From: Entomortierella parvispora | Lineage: Eukaryota > Mortierellomycota > Mortierellomycetes > Mortierellales > Mortierellaceae | Assembly: GCA_963573315.1 (NCBI GenBank) | Contig: OY752142.1 | Location: 868,001-932,000 of the forward strand | Length of the DNA stretch: 64,000 nucleotides | Reading direction: 5' to 3' | Part shown: one piece after another, positions 24,054-34,852 of the stretch | Layout of the letters: each line of letters starts with the position of its first letter | How positions within the stretch are numbered: position 1 is the first letter of the stretch | The notes under the pieces: model-generated | The model's input: the letters and a program-made list of their open reading frames with translations, nothing else | Told to the model about the DNA's origin: nothing | The model's database searches: none | Program-made: the position numbers and the translations under genes

Positions 24054-24671
24054 TTAAAGGAAGAGTTGACCGACAGCAAGGGCGACGCAGCCGGCCAATA
24101 CCTTCAAAGGAGCGGTCAGAGCGCTGCCTGCGCTGCCTTTGGTACTGGCAGCCGTAGTTGTCGAGGCAGGGGGGGCCGCGGCAGTTACGGTAGAGGCAGC
24201 GCCGTTAGTAATGGTGAATGCGGCACTGTAGGAGTCAAGTGGACTGGTCAAGACCTGGAGAGAATAGGTGCCAGAAGCAACCGAGGGCACGGTCACCATG
24301 ACCGTGTTGTTGGTTCCACTGCAGTTGATCTTGGCGAGGTCAGCAACCCAAGTGACGGCATTCGCAGGTCCGTCGACCAAGTTGACGGTGACTGAGCTCG
24401 AGGAGTTGCCGAGGTTAGTGCAGTTGCCTGACCAAGAGATGTAGCCTTGACCGCCAACAGTCCACGCGGTTCCAGTTGTGGGGTTGCTGTAGGTTTTGTG
24501 ATCATGAAGAGGAGGATGGAGATATGTTAGGTGATGTTGGGTGGACTGAGAGGCCAGACCGTTCGGTGCTCAATTGTTCAGGTCAATATGAACTTGCCTA
24601 AACTGGAGTTGCTGGGCAGAGGCAACAGCGGCGACAGCGGAGACAGCAGCGACGGTGGCAAGGAATTTCAT
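24054..24671 (-). CDS. Kre9/Knh1-like Ser/Thr-rich GPI-type surface protein
   Basis: Two exons: 24671-24598 and 24486-24054, 168 aa. The intron is GC-AG (donor GCAAGT); this join keeps the frame and restores the domain phrase SNPTTGTAWTVGGQGYISW. Seen: signal peptide 1-19 (MKFLATVAAVSAVAAVASA), one Ig-like domain of the Kre9/Knh1 N-terminal type with NCT and NCSG sites for N-glycosylation and the phrase SGTYSLQVL, a Ser/Thr/Ala-rich stalk, and a hydrophobic C-terminus after SAGSA that fits a GPI anchor signal. Known role of the family: cell-wall beta-1,6-glucan assembly or adhesion. Members are abundant in Mortierella. The exact role is unknown. Confidence 0.85.
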
Positions 24672-25325
24672 GGTTGCGATATGGGGGTTGGTTGGTTGGT
24701 TTGGTGGAGGGAGTTGAGGGATGAGATTCTGAATGAGATGAAAAGAAGAAGAAGAAAGGAATGAAAAGAGAGGAGACAGGGTCGGTGAGAAAAGGCGAGC
24801 AGGGTGGAAGAATTGACGTAAACGCTCTCCCCCTGCCGCCTCTCCTGTGAATGGACAACGGGCCGACCCCTTCCTTCTAGGGTGAGTGAGTGGTCCTGGA
24901 TATTTTTGGTGAACATGAGCAGCTGGCCCACCGTTGTGCCGTTGTGAGAGTGAGAGCGAGAGTGAGTGGTGTATTCAGTAAAAGCGCTTTCCTTTTTCCG
25001 CTCGCTCGTTCGTCGCCCGCTTGCGCATTCAGACTAGTCTACTGTAGTCTAACACGTTGGGGGTGGACTGATGGTTTGCCAGATGGCTCTGGGTGGCTCT
25101 GGGTGGCTCTGGGTGGCTCTGGCGCGCTCATATTTTTCCGCTGGTGGGACAAGGCCACCGCTTTACCCCAGAGTGGTGAATTGTGTCCTCTGGGACAACA
25201 GGGCAAAAAACTGGGAGGAAAGTCACGTTATCATGCAATTATAGGTTGTGCAATTATAGATCCCTCTCCGCCTATATTCGTTTGACCCTCTCGGCGGCCT
25301 GTTGCGTCTTCCTCTCACAAACAAT
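24672..25325. other. Divergent promoter region (surface protein / eS1)
   Basis: Lies between two divergent genes. Holds a 10-bp tandem repeat at 25085-25122 and a CT-rich leader (CTTCCTCTC) just before the eS1 ATG. No gene seen. Confidence 0.5.
25085..25122 (+). repeat. Tandem repeat, 10-bp unit GGCTCTGGGT
   Basis: Three full perfect copies and one partial copy of GGCTCTGGGT. Confidence 0.9.
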
Positions 25326-27322
25326 ATGGGTAATTGATGGGTGACTGCTGTTACACCTCCTTACATGGGGCCAGCACGCGAGATTTCTTAATGTGATGCA
25401 AAGTGGTTCTACGCCGTGCAAAAAAGGAGCTGGCACACGACGAAACCAGATCCATGGTGGATGCACATCCGACATGCTCCAAATCACTCACTAACCATCG
25501 ATCATTCTCTCTCACTTTCTGCCAACCATCCGTTTCTATCACCGTCGTCATCGTCCTGTTCATCACCATCCCCACCCTCATGGAAAAATCTGGACTCTGG
25601 ATGGGCACTCTTCATGGACTTAACAACTTTTTATCTTGACTTTGCTGCATCTTCATGGACTTTTGCAATGTTCGGGATTCAACCTGTCTGATTACGACTC
25701 GCTGTACTCATCTGTCAACCCTTCTGACGGGACTACGTACATCCTGATCACTTTGTTGCCTGGATCGTCGTCAACGCATCATCAACACTATAACGATTCT
25801 GATTTCCCGCAGCCGTTGGAAAGAATAAGTAAGCGACGTCAAACATCTCTCATTGACCAGAATACAACGATGGCAAACACCTTTCAATCAGTCTTTCTCA
25901 CAAGTCGCTTCTCTCAACCTTATCAACTATAGGCGTCTCTCGAAAGGCAAGAAGGGTCTCAAGAAGAAGGTGTAAAGTATCGTTCCAGGCTTGGCCATCT
26001 TTAACAGCAACGACAAATTCGACTCCAGGATTGTTATGTCAGTCCAGTCAACCAGAGATAAAAGAGCAGGCTGCAACAAGTCGGATATCGGATACTCGTA
26101 TTGCTGAGCACATACTGCGACTCATTCAAAATCGTGGACCTTGTTGTCGTCTGAAGGAGTGATTACAACCATGGCTACGCCTCTTTCTATGGACACTGAG
26201 ACCGACTGTAACTGCGGTTGCAGTGCGATCCGTGAAGACTCTTATTACTGCCGGATATCACTTTTTAAAACGGGACAGAAAGTGGAAGAGGAGGATGCGA
26301 TGGCATTTTCTCAACTTTGGCACTGGATCCAGGAATCACAGGAATACAGCACAGCGGAAGCGTTACTCGACACAGCCCATCAAGAAGCACTTATTGTGGA
26401 TGCCCTTACCAAGACAGTTGTGCTGATCAATATTCGATTGTTGTCGTTTGCGCCTTAATAGTGTCGATCCCTTCACCCGCAAGGACTGGTATGACATCAA
26501 GGCTCCTTCCACCTTTGACGTTCGTCAGGTCGGTAAGACCCTTGTCAACCGTACCCAGGGCATGAAGAACGCCAACGATGCTTTGAAGGGCCGTGTCCTC
26601 GAGATCTCTCTCGCTGACTTGAACAAGAACGAGGAGTACTCGTTCCGCAAGGTTAAGCTGCGCGTTGATGAGGTCCAGGGCAAGAACTGCCTCACCAACT
26701 TCCACGGTATGGACATGACCTCTGACAAGCTCCGCTCCATGGTCCGCAAGTGGCAGGTATGTACACACAAAGTCGATCATCTTCTTTCTTCACAAACGCA
26801 ACGGCGGAATGCATGTCCTTGTATGTGTGCAATCAAAACAAAACAAGGTAGCAAAGCTTACTCACCATCTTCATTGTTCATTGATTTTCAAAACAGTCCA
26901 TCATCGAGGCCCACGTCGATGTCAAGACCACCGACGGTTACTTGCTCCGCCTCTTTGCTGTTGCCTTCACCAAGAAGGGCGTCCACCAGGTCAAGAAGAC
27001 CACCTACGCCCAGACTGCTCAGATCCGTCAGATTCGCAAGAAGATGTTCGAGATCATGATTGCCCAGGCCACCTCCTGCGACTTGAAGGAGCTCGTCCAC
27101 AAGTTCATCCCCGAGGTTATCGGAAACGAGATTGAGAAGTCCTGCAAGTCGATCTACCCCCTCCGTGATGTCTTCATCCGCAAGGTCAAGATCCTCAAGG
27201 CCCCCAAGTTCGATCTTGGCAAGCTCCTCGAGCTCCACTCCGGTGCTGACATCGAGACCACTGGTGCCAAGGTTGAGCGCAAGGGTGACTTCAAGGAGCC
27301 CGAGGTTCTCGCTGAGGTTTAA
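25326..27322 (+). CDS. RPS1: 40S ribosomal protein eS1 (S3a)
   Basis: Five exons, 259 aa: 25326-25329 (ATGG), 25813-25828 (16 nt), 25933-25971, 26462-26756 and 26897-27322. The joined start reads [19 protein letters not shown], followed by [16 protein letters not shown], the conserved eS1 N-terminus, so the tiny exons are well supported even though exon 1 has only four coding bases. A second candidate for exon 1 (ATGG at 25337, donor GTGACT) cannot be excluded. Introns 1 (483 bp) and 3 (490 bp) are long. Role: small-subunit protein near the mRNA exit site. AATAAA follows the stop at 27326. Intron 3 holds an open frame (26141-26458) that I treat as chance. Confidence 0.95.
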
Positions 27323-27789
27323 ATTCAATAAAAAGCAACCAACCTTTGACTCTTTTTCTTTTATGTTTTCCAAGCCAGCGTCTCTTGTTTGGACCTTGTT
27401 CTCGTTTCTTGCAGCCACATGAATAAAATCTGTGTCCACTTCGAGTCAAAGAATCATGCAACAGCACCCCTTAACCGCAGTGTGTTTTCATGAGGATTTC
27501 TTTGCGATCATTCTTGGTGTTCCAAATCTCAAGCAGGATGGTCGTTGACAAACAAAAAGAGATAGAGAGAGTATCAAAAAGAGCGCCATTGACTGCGCAG
27601 AATGAAGGTCGAACAAAGTTATGGGAAATTTATAGCGGAGAAAGGTGGAGCGGCGTCTTGAGTCATCTCCTGCAGACCAAACAAGAAAAGATACTCTCAA
27701 GGTCTCCGAGGACTGAGCAATTGTCCGACTCTGAAGATTGCATAGCTTTTTATTTCAGCACTCGTTGACCGTGGGAAGAATTAGTCACT
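27323..27789. other. Convergent 3' region
   Basis: Lies between the convergent eS1 and YCII stops. No gene seen. Confidence 0.55.
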
Positions 27790-28417
27790 TCAGGCAAAGG
27801 GGGCTTGACGGAAAGGGTAGATGTCGTACTTGCCCCAGACATTACCCTGAACATATTGATCCCTGTGGATAAAAACATTCCAGTGCAGGATCAAAAAAGA
27901 CAATTAGTAACACTAGAGAGGAAAGGAGCGTGAGTTTTCGGTGGATAGGCTGTCCCTTACTTCTCAATCAACTTGCGGACATCTTCTTTGGATTCAGCAG
28001 AGAAGATCATGATGGATCCAACCATCTTTCCAGACTCGGAGTGATCTGTCAAAAGCGCGCCTCCAAATTGAAGGGTACCGTCTTTCTTCATAGCGCGGGC
28101 GCCGGCCAAGTGGGCCTCGCGCACAGCAAGACGACGCTTCATGGCGTCAGCATCGGTATGGTCGTGAGCAATGACGATGAATTGCTTCTTTTCGTTTAGT
28201 GCGGCTGTAGTTTCAATCCAAGTCAAAAAGAAGGAAGAGTTCAGGGCCACATCGTTGGAAGGTCAGACGAGAGATGAAACCTGCCATGATGAATGCTGGT
28301 AGAGTGAATTGCAGAAGGATGAAGGCTCGTCTAATTACCCGACACAGAGAGTGCGCGTGTGGATTGTGCCTGAAGGCTTCGTGCGAAGGTAGGGGTGCGG
28401 ATGGCGGAAAGAAACAT
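27790..28417 (-). CDS. Mitochondrial YCII-domain protein
   Basis: Three exons: 28417-28339, 28204-27961 and 27862-27790, 131 aa. Seen: N-terminal leader MFLSAIRTPTFARSLQ...STRALSVSA, with basic and Ser residues and no acidic ones, like a mitochondrial presequence with a cleavage site near residue 26. Then comes a YCII domain: FIVIAHDHTDADAMKRR, REAHL, GGALL, GSIMIFSAES, and DQYVQGNVWGKYDIYPF at the end. YCII proteins are small dimeric ferredoxin-like-fold proteins with a His/Asp pair; their reaction is mostly unknown (some resemble muconolactone isomerase). The exon 1 donor leaves one base that pairs with the acceptor at 28205, which supports this start over a shorter one. Confidence 0.85.
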
Positions 28418-28821
28418 GTCGGGATGAATGGATACTGATGAAGACAAATCTCGTTGTGGAGAAAAGAGACGTGAAAAAAAGCTCTGAACCCATCCTCCTC
28501 GTCACGCTGAAAGGAAACCACATCCGAAAAAGGAAGGGGCCTTTACACGGCCTGAGACCACCTTTGTTCCTGTCGCCCTTTCATTCCATTCAACGTCCTC
28601 ACCCTCAACTCTGCTTCACTCGCAAAAGTCAAGACGCAGCATGTCAGCCAAAAAACCGCTCAGGTATGGCAGAGGCTCATCTCACATTCATTAGAAGCAT
28701 TTTCGGGGGCCACGTTAGGCATGCTGTGGCTGTAGTGTCTCAAGGTCCTTTTGTTCGCGACAATCATTTTTATTCTTGGCTATTACAGAGACAGCAGTGA
28801 CCATGCTACTCATTTTACGCT
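28418..28821. other. Intergenic region
   Basis: Upstream of the YCII gene. No gene seen. Confidence 0.5.
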
Positions 28822-30839
28822 TCAGAAATCCACCGTTTCAAGAGGATCCGGCAACAGCATAGAAGATGGTTCCTCCACTGGCAGGAATGTAGTGACTTCC
28901 GATGGGCCAGGTGACGCGATAGGCGATGATGCGAGTGTGGTTTCCAGGTCCCGACCATCGCGAGCATTGCCATAAACCCAGTCATCGTCCACACCCTGCC
29001 CAGCGCAATAATATGCCTCGATTGTAATTAATATCACAAAGTGTGTAGGTCAATGAACAGGCCACAATAATCGTGGCCAAGTTTCAATCGTTAGCAAGAT
29101 ACTTACTCTCAGTTGGAGGAGATGGGCAACGCCTTGGGCATGTGCTTTCATGTCAGTTACCAGCGTAGGTAATTCGTAGACCGGGTATTCCTTTAACAGA
29201 GACACAAACGATCCTACACCTGCGGGCCGCAACTCGAACGATTGAAATCCGCGGTCTGTGCCAGTAATATCTGGTCACAATTTACCACACCCGAAAGGTA
29301 TCCAGAATCAGCTCGATTCTCCATCGGTAATAGTAAATAAAATGGCGGCCTTAGAGGTACAGCACTCAACGCTGATTTGGGCACCATATTTTGCAGCCAA
29401 ATATAAGTTGCGGGAACAACCCACCGATGATGGCGAGATGGCATCTCCATTTTTGCAGCGGGGTTCGTTGTTGTTATTGATGGTGCTGCTGTTACCCCTG
29501 CTGTTGCTGTTGCTGTAGGTGTTGTCGGATGCCCTTCCATGTCAGCCGAGAGCTTCGACACGATGGACTCTTCGTCCTCAACAATTTGGAGACAATCACC
29601 TATGCTTTTGGCCTGCGGTCGATCTATTGAGCGGTAGCGATTAAAAGTCTGCCATGGCTTGTGCCGTCGGGATCCAGAAGATTGACTATTTCATTTGAAA
29701 GTGGGTGAAGTGTACAAAGTCAATATATGGCAAGTGATGAGTGAACTGTAAAACTTGCTGAACGTGTGTCGCGTGTTTTTACCTCTTGGAGTGATTGGAT
29801 GCCTCTTGTCGCAGCTTCACGATGGCAGAGTGTTCTTCTTTAAGCTTCAAAAGTCTTGCTCGAAGGGTAAAATACGTGGGCACCGAAGGAGTCAAAGATG
29901 GCGTCTCCGATTCTAGGACGGACTGTTCGTTTTTGACAAACACTCTTAAAGAATCGTAGAAAGTTTCTCCACCGGTATTCTTAATCTGGACTTCAGGGGA
30001 TCCCAAGTACAGGTCAACGATTTGTGCTGGATCTATCACCCTGTGATCGTCACGATATAAGGACATAAAGCGAGAAAGATCAGCAAAATGAGCTCGATGA
30101 CTCTTTGAAAATATCCGTGTTTGCTTACCTGTCCCCTCCAGGTTCTTGATGATGCCATAGTTCGTGTGTAGACCAAGTGAGGTGATGTTTTTGCTGTACT
30201 GAGTAGTCGTTCTTTGATACAACACCTAGAGCTGTCCATTGGTCATTGCTGATTTGAAGGGTTGCACAGACCCGTGGCACGTTGGTAATGCGCCGTCAAA
30301 GTATCTTCACATTGCCGTAAAAGAGAAGGTCGCTGTCCCGCGATATAACAATCTCGCCCGGCATTGACTCGTTCGCAATCATGAGATCCGCCTCGGTTTC
30401 GCACATGGTCACTGTCTACCCTCTTGATCGTAAGAATATGAATAGATCTAGCTTGGACGCCGGCGACCAGATGAAAGCCTTCTCGATGTTTTTCTTGGCA
30501 GAAAAGTATGCCTGCTTGCGCATTTTCTGTTTTATGATCACACGGTCATCCAGGCATAACATATCCAGTTCTGCTTGCTTCAACGCCTTTTCGCGAATCT
30601 CCTGACGTTGAATGTTGGTGGCCCGTTTCTCCTGCGAAGGATGGCCATATCCATATACAGAACATAGTTGGTTGGCACTGCATGCTTCAGAATGGCGGCT
30701 TCAACAATCAGATGCGCCCGATACGACGAAGTGGACCCTCCGTCGTCGGTTTGAAACGCGTGGTGCCTGGATGCGCCAGAGTGGGTTCATAGCCTTTCTT
30801 GCGAAGGCAGGGCCACGCGTCAACGACACCTATGGAAAA
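28822..30839 (-). pseudogene. Broken XPG/FEN1-like 5'-nuclease gene
   Basis: Scattered exons of an XPG-type nuclease can be followed on the minus strand. VVDAWPCLRKKGYEP is at 30836-30790. The phrase SQEKRATNIQRQEIREKALK follows in another frame. Next come ETEADLMIANES and EIVISRDSDLLFYGNV, the acidic XPG-I core. NDY...NITSLGLHTNYGIIKN, DPAQIVDLYLGSPEV and FVKNEQ then lead to KPWQTFNRYRSIDR. Lesions: in-frame TGA at 30298-30296, in a position where this family has Trp after V-K-x-L; a frame change near 30655 (VLYMD / HPSQEK); and one near 30210 (NDY / SKN). Two introns with GT-AG ends are still visible (about 30038-30126 and 29690-29785). Family role: structure-specific 5' nuclease; in Mortierella such genes are multicopy. 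The C-terminal part (below about 29250) is uncertain. Confidence 0.75.
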
Positions 30840-31595
30840 AGTGATGAAAAGGGATGAATGGATGGAAGCGATGCAAGCAGCTAGGGAAGATGTGAATATA
30901 GAGAAGGGAATGATGTAACGAATGGAAACTGAGAAGATGGCAAAGTAGACTAATAGGATGTGGTAGATATTCGGGTTCTCATCAAACTCAAAATAAACGA
31001 AAATAAAAGCTCGAACCTCCTCCGATCACGTGTTGCCACCAAATTTGTTCAAAACGTGGACTGGGGAACTGGAAAGTGGAAACTGGCGCAAGCCCTTGAG
31101 GTCTTTCTCTGGGCTCACTCGAGTTGGCCCTGCTGGGCGACGGTACGGACGAAGCAGAGGAAACAGCGCGGTCTGGGAAAGAAGGGCATGCGTCTCCCCG
31201 CTTCCGGACGGGAGAAAGAGAAGGAGAGCGAGAGAGAGAGAGAGGGAAACGAACACGACGTTGAGCGAGAAAGGCGCGGATCCCAGCCAGATCTGCCACG
31301 TCGGTGCGAGAGATAAGGCGGCAAATCAGCTCCAACAGTGCTGCAACACCTCACACCTCGCGAACGCACGCCAGATCTGATCATCAAAACAAAGAAAAGC
31401 GGGATTCCGCCGCATCCCATCCCCGTCTTTTCTTTCTTTCTTTCTTTCCTTCTTTCTCTCTACCTTCTACCTCTTTCATCCTTGTTTTCTCTATTCATCC
31501 GTCCGTCTTCCTGTCACTTTCATCACTTTCATCACTTCCATCACTTTCATCACTTTCATCACTCCCATCCTCAATCTTCAGCGACTCTTGGCATC
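30840..31595. other. Upstream region of Pkr1-domain gene
   Basis: No gene seen. A pyrimidine-rich block runs from about 31425 to the ATG and holds a 10-bp tandem repeat (31514-31568). The motif TCACGTG followed by CCACCAAATTT at 31026-31046 recurs elsewhere in the window. Confidence 0.5.
31514..31568 (+). repeat. Tandem repeat, about 10-bp unit TTTCATCACT
   Basis: Five to six near-perfect copies of (T/C)TTCATCACT immediately upstream of the Pkr1-domain gene start; probably in its 5' leader. Confidence 0.85.
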
Positions 31596-33501
31596 ATGGC
31601 ATCCTTCAAGAACAATCACCAGCAGCCCATCGAGGACGACGAGGACGGCTGGCAGGTCGTCTCTTCCTCCTCCTCCTTTTCACTCTCCAAGGAGCACAAG
31701 GACAAGCACGCGACCACCCAGGAGCAGGAGCAACCACAGGAGCAAGAGTCGCAGGACCAAGAGGTTCCTGGTCTTGCAACCATCCCATCCTCCGACTCGA
31801 CCTCATCCCTCATCTCTTCCGCATCTCAACAGTCAGACAACCTTATCGAAAAGGTCCCCAAAAAGAAAAAAAAGCAGATCTTTGGCACCGACGAGTTCCA
31901 GCCCGTGGTCTCAAAGAAGCAAATGGCTCGTGCCAGCAAGGTCCAGCAAGCCCAAAAGGGACGCTCCAATGCCTCTGCCGGTGTCGCGACTTCCAGTTAC
32001 TTTGATCTCCTGCAGGATACCGAGGATGCAGAGGACGTGAACGAAATCCTGGTGCGCGCTCGAGAGAAGGAGGCCGAGGAAGAGAAGCTTCGTCAGGAGC
32101 AAGAGGAAGCAGAGGAGGAACAAGAGGAGGCGACACAGGAGATCCTGGTAGCCAAGGAGCGAGAACAGGAACAGGAAGAGCTCAAACTTCAACAAGAGGC
32201 ACATGCACTGCTGTTGGAGCAAGAACGGAAGGAGGAGGAATCAGCTGCAAAGCTTAGGCAGGCTCAGGCTCAGGCTGCTGGTGCTGCTGCCGCCGCCGCT
32301 GCCATCGAACAGAGAGAACGCGACGCGGCCAACGCAATTGCTGCATCAAAGAAGCAAAAGAAGGAGGAACAGGCCAAGAAGGAAGAACAGGCCAAAAAGG
32401 ACCAGGAGAACCAGCTGAAGAAAGCCCTTGCTGCCTCACAATTGCTTGCCGAACAAGAGCAAGAACAAAAGAAGATTCAGGCAGAGAAGGCGGCAGAGGA
32501 ACATAGAAAGGCCAAACAAGCGCTCGAGTCTGTCGTCCCAGAGTCAACAGAGAAGCTTGAGGCAGAGGATCAATGGCAAGTCGAGAGCCTTGGAGACGAC
32601 GAGGAGGTAGACGACGAATGGCAGGAACAGTCAAAGTCCAAGAAGAGCCGCAAGACCCGATCCTCACAGCAGACTACCTCGGCCGCAGTAGAAATTCATT
32701 CCAAGATGCCTATCTATTTGTTGCAGGACGAGATGCCAGCTCAGGAGAATGAGGACGAGGAAGATGAGGAGTCTGACGCTTCACAGGAAGAGGAGAGGCT
32801 TTTGCGTGCTGCTGCCGCTGCCAAGGCTGCCCAAAAGACCTCGTTTGGAAAGAAGAACAAGAAAAAGTCCGGCTCCAACTCTGGATCTGCTGCGAACTCA
32901 CCTCGCATGGAAGGCAAGAATTCAAAGAAGACAACCGCTGTCGTACCCACTCCTGCTCCCAAGGTCGTCCCCGAGCCTGAGGAGGTCCAAGCGCCATCGT
33001 CCGCTGTTGCTGAGCCCGCCACTCCCAAGCTGAACAAACGCAAGGCCAAGAAGGCTGCTGTCTCTGAGGAGTCCGAAGAGCCCAAGGTCAAGATCACGTC
33101 GTCAGTCGCAACGGAACAGGATATCACAAAGGAACCTGTCTCTTCTGGAATGGTCCAAAAGGATGGACCTACCGACATGATGGGAGGCATGGTCTCGTCA
33201 ATTTTTGAGAAGGGCGTCAACCCTGGCCTGATCAAGATGTTGAACGTGGTCTTTGTGGCCCTGTTCCTCTCCCTCGGTTTCCTCATCTTTGCTTCAGAAG
33301 GCAATGTCCACGTGATTGCATTGACCGGAATTGCAGTGGCGCTGTTCCTTGCAGTTCAGTGGTAAGTGAAGACAGTGTCAACTAGCGCCAAAAAACACAA
33401 ACAAAACAACGCGTGGTACTTATGTTCTTTTCACTGTTTTTATTTACAGGTTCTTGCGCGAGATGGAGACCATGAGAATTGACGAGAAAAAGACTGCCTA
33501 G
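31596..33501 (+). CDS. Coiled-coil protein with C-terminal Pkr1-like ER membrane domain
   Basis: Two exons: 31596-33361 and 33450-33501, 605 aa. Residues 1-500 are charged and low-complexity: two DDE-x-W-Q-V phrases (DEDGWQVVS, EDQWQVES), a Glu/Gln/Lys-rich coiled coil of about 200 residues, and Lys-rich basic clusters. The last 75 residues form a compact domain: SSIFEKGVNPGLIKMLNVVF, two hydrophobic helices, then WFLREME. This resembles the Pkr1 family, a two-helix ER protein that helps assemble the V-ATPase V0 sector. Pkr1 in yeast is about 120 aa, so the N-terminal extension of about 530 aa is unusual. The intron splits the Trp codon of WFLREME. The ATG is the first in the frame after the pyrimidine leader. 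Confidence 0.75.
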
Positions 33502-34852
33502 ATGTCTCTGCCTCTTGAAAAAAACCTTGCATTGCTTTCATTTTCTTCAAGCTTCTGCTATTTATCATTATCTTTATTTGCATACCCATAATAAAAAACG
33601 TGCTTCCTACCTCCGTTACCCTAGAAAGCACACGCCGCATGGGATAGGCAGAGATGGTGGACCAAAGGGCCCAAAAAGGCACATTTCAGGAGAACGCGAA
33701 TTGCCCGCGTTTTCTTTCTTTTTCCTTTTTTTCTTCAAAAAAAAAAAAAAAAAAAAAAGGAAAACCTTGAGCGACAAAGCGACCGAGTAGGTTTGGGCGC
33801 GTGAGCAAGAGCAGAATGGCCGAGAGTGATAGCCTTCGAGTTTGAGTTGACTTGGGCCCCTCTTACCTCTTTCAGTTTCGGACCTCCTGCCATTTCTGGG
33901 AAAATCTGGGGAATGAAATCGGCGAAAAGATCTCGCATGGTAGAAAAAAAATGCGGGGGATGATACGACAATGTGCTACGAAAGTGTGCGTGCGTGCGTA
34001 TATGAGCGTATGGGTTTTTGGTTGTCATCCACTGTCATTTACTGTGCCTGCAATATCGGTAAGATCCCCTTTGGCATCGTGTTTGAAAGGTGGCGGTGAT
34101 CATCTCAATTGAGGAGGAAGAACGTGTCCCGTTGTAGTTGTAAGTGGATTAGGTGACCCCGCATTCCTGGAGTCAATGAGCAATTGACGTTTGCAAAAGA
34201 ACCCAGAAAGAGTTTGGAAAGAACAATGCTCAGTAATGTAGTTCTCGAAAGAATTGCTGGTGTGGGGTAGCCACTCAAAGAAGAAGCGAGGTACTTTATC
34301 CAAGAGGGCCGCAAGTTCAAGGGTTTAGTGTCCCTGTGCTCACTTCCTGGGTGAACACATGAGGCACCGATGATGCCGATGAAGCGCAACGACGCCTGTA
34401 CCTCCCGCCTGGGCGCAGGGACAGCGTCGTTAGCCGAGCATGTCCTCGGAGTACCGATTTTTGTTCTTTTCCCTTTTCATTCTTTCAAACAACCGCCGTT
34501 TTCACCAACAAAGAAACAAACCCACTTTATTCTTTTGATGTTGGGTGCGCTTCTCCTGGAGTCGCCTTTTTTCAACTTCTCCACTCTCCATTGAGTCTTT
34601 ACTTCCATTGCTCCACTCATTCACTCTTTGACAACCCCGCATCTCGTCCCTCCCTTCATTCCACCCATCTTCTGTCACCATTGCAACCATCGCAACCATA
34701 GTACTGCTCCATTCATACCCTACTTTCAGGCACGGAAGAATACAGGGGCTGTACCAACAGACGAAAGGAAGCCAGCCGACTACAACAAAGGAGCATCATT
34801 CTTTCCATCCTCCTGCAGAGAACAAAGGGAGCCTTGATTTTTAGAAGCCATC
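33502..34852. other. Intergenic region
   Basis: Holds the 3' end of the Pkr1-domain gene (AATAAAAAA near 33590), an A run at 33738-33758 and a pyrimidine-rich block 34440-34700 that may be the promoter of the next gene. No gene seen. Confidence 0.5.

Noticed and set aside
26141-26458. 105-codon frame in eS1 intron 3
   Set aside because: It ends just before the acceptor and has no recognisable protein features; likely chance in a long intron, though noted for checking.
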